From positions 26,835,046 through 26,899,045 of the forward strand of contig CAMZMU010000111.1 in assembly GCA_947311845.1 (NCBI GenBank): 64,000 nt of DNA. The letters run 5' to 3'. Shown one piece after another: positions 57,495 to 64,000 of this stretch. This DNA comes from Poa pratensis (taxonomy: Eukaryota; Streptophyta; Magnoliopsida; Poales; Poaceae). A program made the translations under genes and the position numbers. Under the pieces are notes generated by a model. That model made no database searches, was not told the DNA's origin, and saw nothing but the letters and a program-made list of their open reading frames with translations. Each line of letters opens with the position of its first letter. The stretch's first letter is position 1.

Positions 57495-59095
57495 TGATGC
57501 GCGTATAGTCACACGTCAGTTGGGAACCCCAAGAGGAAGGTATGATGAGCACAGCAGCAAGTTTTCCCTCAGTAAGAAACCAAGGTTTAATCGAACCAGT
57601 AGGAAATCTCGAAGCTACGAAGGTTGTTGGTGCAGGAATGTAGTGCGGCGCAACACCAGGGACTCCGGTGCCAACGTGGAACCTGCACAACACAATCAAA
57701 TCACTTTGCCCCAACTTAACAGTGAGGTTGTCAATCTCACCGGCTTGCTGAAAACAAAGAGTTAAACGTATGGTGTGGAAAATGATATTTGTTTGCAGAG
57801 AATGAAAGAGAACAATGATTGCAGTAGGTTGTATTTCAGATGTAAAAGAATGGACTGGGGTCCACAGTTCACTAGCGGTGTCTCTCCAATAAGATAAATA
57901 ACATGCTGGGTAAACAAATTACAGCTGGGCAATTGACAAATAGAGAAAGCATAACAATGCACATACATATCATGATGACTACTATGAGTTTTACTTAGGG
58001 CATTACGACAAAATACATAGACCGCCATCCAGCATGCATCTATGCCTAAAAAGTCCACCTTCGGGTTAGCATCCGCACCCCTTCCAGTATTAAGTTGCAA
58101 GCAACAGACAATTGCATTAAGTACTGTGCGTAATGTAAACGATACAAATATCCTTAGACAAAGCATCATTAGGTTATCCCTAGTGGCAACAGCACATCCA
58201 CAACCTTAGAACTTTCTGTCACTGTCCCAGATTCAATGGAGGCATGAACCCACTATCTAGCATAAATACCCCCTCTTGGAGTTACAAGTATCAACTTGGC
58301 CAGAGCCTCTACTAGCAACGGAGAGCATGCAAGATCATAAACAACACATATAAGATAGATCTATAATCAACTTGACATAGTATTCAATATTCATCGGATC
58401 CCAGCAAACACAACATGTAGCATTACATAAAGATGATCTTGATCATGATAGGCAGCTCACAAGATCTAAACATGGAAGTACAAGTGGAGAAGACAACCAT
58501 CTAGCTACTGCTATGGACCCGTAGTCCAAAGATGAACTACTCACGCATCAGTCCGGAGGCGGGCATGGTGATGTAGAGCCCTCCGGTGATGATTCCCCTC
58601 TCCGGCAGGGTGCCGGAGGAGAACTTCTGAACCCCCCGAGTTAGGGTTGACGGCGGCGGCGTCTCTGTATCTGTTCTGGAAAATTGGCCCTCGGTACTAG
58701 GGTTTTCGGGGACGAAGGAATAAATAGGCGAAGGGGCAGCGTCGGGGGAGCGAGGAGGCTCCCTCCCCATAGGCTGGCGCGGCAGTGGGCCCAGCCGCGC
58801 CGCCATATGGGGTGGGCCCCCTGCTGGCCTTCCTCGACTCTTCTTCGGTCTTCTGGAACACTCCGAGGAAAATAAGGCCGTGGGCTTTTGTTTCGTCCAA
58901 TTCCGAGAATATTTGCAGAAGTACTTTTCTGAAAACAAAAACAGCAGAAAACAGGAACTGGCGCTTCGGCATCTTGTTAATAGGTTAGTTCCAGAAAATG
59001 CATAAAAACATTATAAAGTGTGAATAAAACATGTAGGTATTGTCATAAAACTAGCATGGAACGTAAGAAATTATAGATACGTTGGAGACGTATCA
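57495..59095 (-). repeat. 5' LTR of the nested pol-less element
   Basis: 1601 bp with intact TG...CA ends. It is followed by ATGCC. Confidence 0.95.
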
Positions 59096-59960
59096 ATGCC
59101 CCACACTATCTTTCGGAGATCGGTTCTATCTTAGTTAGTCTAGAAGGTTCGTGAAGGTGCTTCTTGATATCAGCCCCCTGTCGGGGCAAGTCGAGTTAAT
59201 CAGGTTGGCGCCTAGAAGGCACTTATGACTCTTGCTTCGGGGTTCATCCTGATGTAGACGATCTTCTGTGCTGGTTATCTTTGGTGTTGCTGACGTTGAT
59301 CTTCTTTGCGTGTCACGGCTGGAGGGCTTCATAAAATCTTCAAAAAAGTAGTGGCCCTTGCCGATATTTGAGCCCCTCTTGTTGCCGTTTGTGGGTCTCG
59401 AAGAGGTTAGCTAGTAACAAGTCACTGGTGGTAGATGTTACTCTAAAGTTAGATATGCTAAATTAGCAAGGGTATACTGGTATTTTCGAGAAGTTCATAA
59501 AACTAGGCAAGGCTCGTCGCATCACGGGGACGGGCTTTCTGGGGTGGCCTTCGGTACCAGGTGCGGTTGAAAAGCTCTCACGCGTCGGAGTTCAGATCAG
59601 AGGCAAAACATTTTTAGAGAGGTTTTTCTAAACAAATTTTGAAAAGCATCACGATGCGTCTAACACATAGAAGGCCCAAAAGATATTTTGTGTAGAGGCG
59701 AAAAGATGTTGAAACAAAAAGGGGAGTTTGGGTCTAACATATGCTGCCGGCGAAGAGGGCTTGTGAAACACACCAGAAAAAAACAACACACCAACGCCAA
59801 GCATACGAGTCATCATCTGCCAATAGGTGCATCAGGTCTCAACAGAAGCAGCACACGCGACAAAGTTCCGCACATGGGCTTAGTTTTTAACCCTAAACAC
59901 AACAACAAACTAACTGGCGACTGGGAGGGAAACAGGACTCCCTTCGACCATCACAAACTA
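59096..59960 (-). other. Internal region of the Met-primed element, no gene recognised
   Basis: Belongs to the interior of the element whose right LTR starts at 61226. No reverse transcriptase or integrase motif is visible. Confidence 0.5.
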
Positions 59961-60401
59961 CTAGATGTGGCACTTCTTGGAAGATTCGTTCTGGTGGAAG
60001 GATGCTGTGTTTGCCTTCAGAGCTTCAATCTCCTCGTAGGCGTCCTTGAGATCCTTCTGGGTGTTGAGAACTCGGTACCTGAGTCTTTCTCCCATTTCAT
60101 CAATGGCGGCCCATGCAGCGCTCCTTGCTGACTCCATGAAGGAGGTGTATTGCGACTCTGAGTTGGTGAACATCATATATCCTGTCTTGTTCTGATCATC
60201 ATCTTCGTTCTTGTAGAGGTGGAGTTGCACCCACCAAAGCTCTTGTCCATTCTCCATCCAAGGAAAACCCTTGTAGACGACGGGTCCTTCGAGTTCGAAG
60301 CTTAGCATGAGGTTCTTCAGGGCCTGGGGAAACTCAGTGGTGCTTTCCAATGTCATGGTCATCGTCGGGCCCTTCTTGAGTGATTCGATGAGGCTCGACA
60401 T
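59961..60401 (-). CDS. Unrecognised 146-residue ORF of the Met-primed element
   Basis: Starts MSSLIESLKKGPTMTMT. The N-terminal half has a well-formed beta-rich pattern (LMLSFELEGPVVYKGFPWM, then ELWWVQLHLYKNEDD), and residues about 85-135 form a charged helix (LNTQKDLKDAYEEIEALKA). The frame is intact and is the first gene after the primer site, where gag normally lies, yet it shows no gag or zinc-knuckle signature. It may be a non-canonical capsid or accessory protein, or host-derived sequence captured by the element. Function unknown. Confidence 0.6.
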   Translation of the reverse strand: MSSLIESLKKGPTMTMTLESTTEFPQALKNLMLSFELEGPVVYKGFPWMENGQELWWVQLHLYKNEDDDQNKTGYMMFTNSESQYTSFMESARSAAWAAIDEMGERLRYRVLNTQKDLKDAYEEIEALKANTASFHQNESSKKCHI

Positions 60402-61208
60402 CTATAAATAAAGAAAACGTCTTAGGAGGGGACAAAAATAAAAGGATCCAGGATAAGGTATCTTGGTAGGGTTTCAGTCCTAGGGTCCTATTACTAGTTT
60501 GACGCCATTCCGAAGGTTCTTAATTCTGTATATCAAGGTACACACAGGCACAGGGCACACAGTCAACTAAGGCTCACGCAGAAAGCACACAAACAAGGCA
60601 CACACACTCAAGCAAAAAGCATACCAGCGAAACAGCACACACAACACTTATAGTACCAAAAGGGCACTCCACAATCGTGTTAGTCGGATAATCCAACCAA
60701 GGGTCATATCCTAATTGTCCTATTGGCCTTGGTCATTCTTATTTGTTTGAGTCTTCCTTTCATCGGCTTGGGTTCCTGCTGGGAATCTTGAGACTGTCGA
60801 AATGGCAACTGGAGTACCATTGTTGGGGTTGGAGTCTTGACAGTGAGACTGCTTCGGCAAGCAAAGGTTGCTCTATAGCTGGTTTCTTCAATTGACGACC
60901 ACTTTGACGTCGTATGTTGAAGTCTTGAGACTGAACTTCGCCTTCTCGGTACTAGTTACTTAGGTCTCATTTGGGTTCATCGTCCAGGCGAAACAAGTTT
61001 GAATGGGGACAAGAGAGTAGAGAAAACTCTTTTGAAATACTTTGAAACTAGAAAGGTAAAATCAAGATATGTTTGAGAATAGGTGAGGAGTGGAAGCCAT
61101 ACAAGGCTAACCTAGAAGAAAATAGAATTATGTAGAAGCAGGTTTTAGCAAAATATTTCCTTCCTAAGCTAACGGCCATGCTAACTAAGGTCTCCTAAGG
61201 TCAACGAT
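60402..61208 (-). other. Untranslated leader of the Met-primed element
   Basis: About 0.8 kb between the primer site and the ORF start, with CACACA-rich and CTTGAGACT-type repeats. No coding sequence is recognised. Confidence 0.5.
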
Positions 61209-61221
61209 GGCTCTGATACCA
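61209..61221 (-). other. Met-tRNA primer-binding site
   Basis: The plus strand GGCTCTGATACCA is the complement of TGGTATCAGAGCC, the primer site for initiator Met tRNA, 4 nt from the LTR start at 61226. Confidence 0.9.
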
Positions 61222-61225
61222 AGTC

Positions 61226-64000
61226 TGTGAGGACCCCTCAGACCACCGGTCCCAGATGCCCACGTTATGTAACCAGACCACGATCCCAATGATCAGTGCA
61301 TCGTGATCACATAACCAACATGGTATACAGAGTTACATCATTTAACGTTCATACAAATCTTACACCAATGAATAGTGGTCACATGACCAAGTCTGCACCC
61401 ATCGTCACGCAGGACGGAATTAACTACGATATAGCGGAAGCTTTCGGCTAGCGTCGGCCCTCGTCACCACCGGACGCATTCCCACAGAGCAGTTGACCGG
61501 TGACACTCAGTTGGCGTAGTCGTCGGCGTACTCCTCCTCCTCGTCGTCCATCTCCTCGTTGAAATCTGGACGTTTGAATATCCAGGGACACAGCCATGCG
61601 TACAATTACGTACTCGCAATACCACCCCAAGGCTTAAGATTCTTACGGTAATGCAGGAAAACGTTTTCGAAAACTAGGATAGCTGCTATATATTGCTATA
61701 GGGCTTAGTTTTCGCAAACGATGCTTTCAGACATAGAGAATACGACATCTCTATATCTTTGTTGAAGAAGGTATTTGGAGATATAATTCTCCTTCTTGTA
61801 GAAATGGCAGAAACCATTTCCATGTTTTGAAAACACTTTTGTAAAACTTTTTCAAACACTAGGATAGGGATGCCCCTTTTTCCTGTCCGGGATCCGACTG
61901 GTTGACTCCCCGAGACCAACCATCTTCTTCCCAAAATCCGTACCTCCCAGGTACCTCCTTGATGCCTCCTTTTCCTTTGCCGAAAACAGTTTTATTTTTC
62001 TAAAAACATAAAAGTGCCCATACGCCTAGATCGGTGGCCTTTCCAACCGTCCATGACCGCGGACACGGCTATTCGAATAGTTTTACACTCTGCAGAGGTG
62101 GTGCACTTTCACCACACCAAACAGTCATTCCGCCGTGATCAGCCACGGTCCGTCATACTTCAGTATGCAGGGTTCGGATAACATGATCAAAGCTTTCCTC
62201 TAATCCACCCTAGTACAGAGGACTCCCGCTAGGTTTGTTTCCCCCCGGCACCGTGTGCTCCACTAGACCCGTGGTCTCTCTCATAGGACGTCACACCGCC
62301 ACGGCAGGGGACCCAACGTAATCGTCCGGCGCGGGTCCATCCACATGTGTATTGCCTCGTACAACGGCAATCCGGCTTCGAGGGACTCTAACCCTTATAG
62401 AAGTATGAGATCCTCCGTACTAAAGTGGACAAGCTTCTAGCTAAGCCCTACCCATATCAGGTAGTGTGGTTGCACGGGTTAATTGTTCGGGCGGCCGCTA
62501 GGGCTGTACTTTGTTTTTCAAAAACATCTCCACCTCCAACTGCTCCCAGCAGCTCGGGTTTTCGTAAACTCTCCGATTGCTCCCAGCAACTCGGGTTTTC
62601 ATAAAGGTCTCCATGTGCTCCCAGCAACATGGGTTTTATAAAACCTTTCCTCGCCGATCGCTCCCAGCGACTCGGGTTTTCTTCCGAAAACATTTCATCA
62701 AAATTCCGGCTCCCATCCTAGAGTTTGAGGTGAGATTATAAGGATATACTACTGGAAAATATAATTTTCTTGATAGCGCCTTCAGTAGAAGGTTTCTCAA
62801 GTAAAGTCTTACTTTTATAAAACCTATTATATACTAGTAGATATCTTTGGCCAAACAATATTTTGTAAAAATAGTTTTGGGGTGGCAAAATGCCACAAAG
62901 GAAATAAAACATGCATAATTTTAGTTTTGAAAACAAAACATGCTTGTGAAAATAATAGGAGTTCAATAGGGTGTTGAGGTGGCTTGCCTTGCTCAGCAAA
63001 GTGTCCCTAATCTTGTTCTCCTTCGTAGACCGGTTCAGTTCCCACGTACTGCTCCTCCTCTCGTGGATCTAATGTACCGGAAAATAAACGGAACTATCGT
63101 CACTCTACGAAGCGGGTTGACAACAATCTAAAGTAACTAACCCATTCAGCAAGCATTGCACAAAACACTAAGCTAGCTAACAGGAGCCAGCAATTCACTT
63201 AGTTATACAACAACAAGCAGAAAGTCCACAGAGCTAAGACAAACAACAAACACCGAAAAAGGTAAACCCAACAACCCTAATCGATAAGAAGGAGGTTTTA
63301 TCTAAACCCTAAAGCAAAACTCCACTTAGGGTTGTTAGGTCAAGGGCTGCTACCGGAGTTTAGGAAAGGCTTCAAACAAAAGTAACACTGTAGTTTTCAG
63401 GAAATACTGCAGACAAAAGTTAAGTTACTAATTATTTCTATTATTAAACTACTTCACCAGGCTAAGATAGAGACATTAACAAACTACTCAAGCTAGCATT
63501 AAACTTAAAGATTACCAAGTTTAACTAACAAGGCAAACATATTAAATCACACGAACATGTTTGGCAACTTCAAAACAATTTATTATTTATTTTCAAAATA
63601 AGGTTGAGGCGTTTAATTAGACAACCTTTTGGGGAATCACTTTAAATTTTGGGAACTAAACATCACTAATAAACTTAAAACAATCAGTATCTAAGAAGAA
63701 TTTTTATTAGAGAAGTTTACTTTGTTTTATTAATCACGAACTTAAGCAAACAAGCATGATTAATTCATTTGATTTCCTTAGGCACTAGTAGCATTTTACA
63801 ACTAACTTTATTTTATTTCTACTCAAGCACTAACAGTACTAACATATTAAGAACAACATTATGAAGTGATATACAGTACCTCACCAATTCACAAACAACA
63901 AAGGCAACCATTACATAAATGACCAAATATTTATTTTATCATTTTTAAAAGGCAGAAAACACCATTTTTAGAGTTTATTAAGTCCAGGGTGTTCTGTTCA
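61226..64000 (-). repeat. 5' LTR of the Met-primed element, runs off the window
   Basis: The first 1008 bp match 51474-52481. The rest (62234-64000) has no second copy in the window because the left LTR was deleted there. I assume it is LTR, but the LTR's far end is not seen, so part of 62234-64000 could be resumed CACTA sequence. It includes four short repeats of GCTCCCAGCAACTCGGGTTTT type at 62530-62690. Confidence 0.7.

Larger units (their letters stand above)
52482..59095 (-). mobile_element. Nested LTR retrotransposon lacking pol, tRNA-Asp primed
   Basis: 6.6 kb with LTRs at 52482-54069 and 57495-59095. The LTR ends read TGATGCGC (right copy only) and GTATCA; the minus-strand LTR starts TGATACGTCTCC. 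A primer site complementary to tRNA-Asp lies at 57466-57483, 11 nt from the LTR. The purine tract complement is at 54075-54084. The left copy lacks the first 8 bp, lost in a deletion with the neighbouring host DNA, so no left target duplication remains; the right flank is ATGCC (59096-59100). The single ORF (56600-57244) is not pol, so the element is non-autonomous. LTRs differ by well under 1% by eye, the youngest long element here. Confidence 0.93.
48600..64000 (-). mobile_element. CACTA (En/Spm-type) DNA transposon, left end, interrupted
   Basis: Begins CACTACCAGAAATCACAAAT, the Triticeae CACTA terminus, with TTG as the adjacent trinucleotide (presumed 3-bp target duplication). A 650-bp subterminal zone is packed with TTTGCCGTG in both orientations, the transposase-binding array of such elements. 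A multi-exon gene on the minus strand is cut at 51473 by an LTR retrotransposon that reaches the window end, so the right half of the CACTA element lies outside. The TnpD-type transposase is not visible in this window. Confidence 0.9.
51474..64000 (-). mobile_element. LTR retrotransposon with Met-tRNA primer site, partly deleted
   Basis: The left LTR starts TGTGAGGACCCCTCAG at 51474. The right LTR starts identically at 61226 and runs past the window end. The left flank ATCCT (51469-51473) should reappear beyond the window. The right LTR is bordered by a Met-tRNA primer site, so the element is on the minus strand. The left LTR is present only to 52481 (1008 bp, about 1% different from 61226-62233), where a deletion joins it to a nested element. 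The rest of the left LTR and any pol region are gone. The only internal gene seen is the unknown 146-residue ORF. Confidence 0.85.

Noticed and set aside
62234..64000. Frames in the right end (for example 62457-62693) as genes
   Set aside because: They fall in probable LTR sequence; one is generated by short GCTCCCAGCAACTCGGG repeats.

Overview
This is plant nuclear DNA from a grass, most likely the wheat/barley tribe (Triticeae). The pointers are Ty3/gypsy LTR retrotransposons primed by tRNA-Asp and nested inside one another, a CACTA transposon with dense TTTGCCGTG/CACGGCAAA subterminal repeats, Stowaway and Tourist MITEs with grass-type ends, Helitron 3' ends, and very GC-rich genes beside AT-rich spacers. 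The species is my inference. No search was run, and family names are given only where the sequence supports them.

Layout. 1-3712: spacer with a GC-rich 27-bp minisatellite at the left edge and a GC-rich exon/5'UTR-like block at the right. 3713-21403: an LTR retrotransposon on the minus strand (TSD CCGCC) that splits the GC-rich block. It has only a gag/protease-like reading frame and is itself interrupted at 5570-15916 by a complete Athila-like Ty3/gypsy element (TSD ATATG) with gag, protease, reverse transcriptase, RNase H and integrase in order, all broken by frameshifts, plus an extra coiled-coil ORF before its 3' LTR. 21404-26702: the rest of the GC-rich block, then intron-like AT-rich DNA ending in a textbook Helitron 3' terminus. 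27380-28957: a two-exon BAHD acyltransferase gene with a one-base frameshift near its end. 31224-32834: a retroposon with a 15-bp TSD, carrying a 300-bp TRIM element whose two 85-bp LTRs are identical. 33996-34382: a small intact gene of a plant serine-rich protein family.

35.7-48.6 kb is accessory DNA: two degenerate Helitrons, a gene-fragment-bearing MULE (9-bp TSD), several MITEs, a Stowaway-like element with a perfect 96-bp-arm hairpin, and a locally triplicated segment whose copies carry reciprocal insertions. From 48600 to the window end there is one CACTA element. Its multi-exon minus-strand gene is interrupted at 51473 by an LTR retrotransposon with a Met-tRNA primer site, which is interrupted in turn by a 6.6-kb tRNA-Asp-primed element without pol (52482-59095).

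Only two host-type genes are convincing: the BAHD acyltransferase and the serine-rich-family gene. They are not obviously functionally linked. The rest is mobile DNA, its remnants, or spacer. By eye, LTR divergence falls with nesting level in both nests (about 2-3% then 1.5%; about 1% then 0.6%), as expected for layered insertion.
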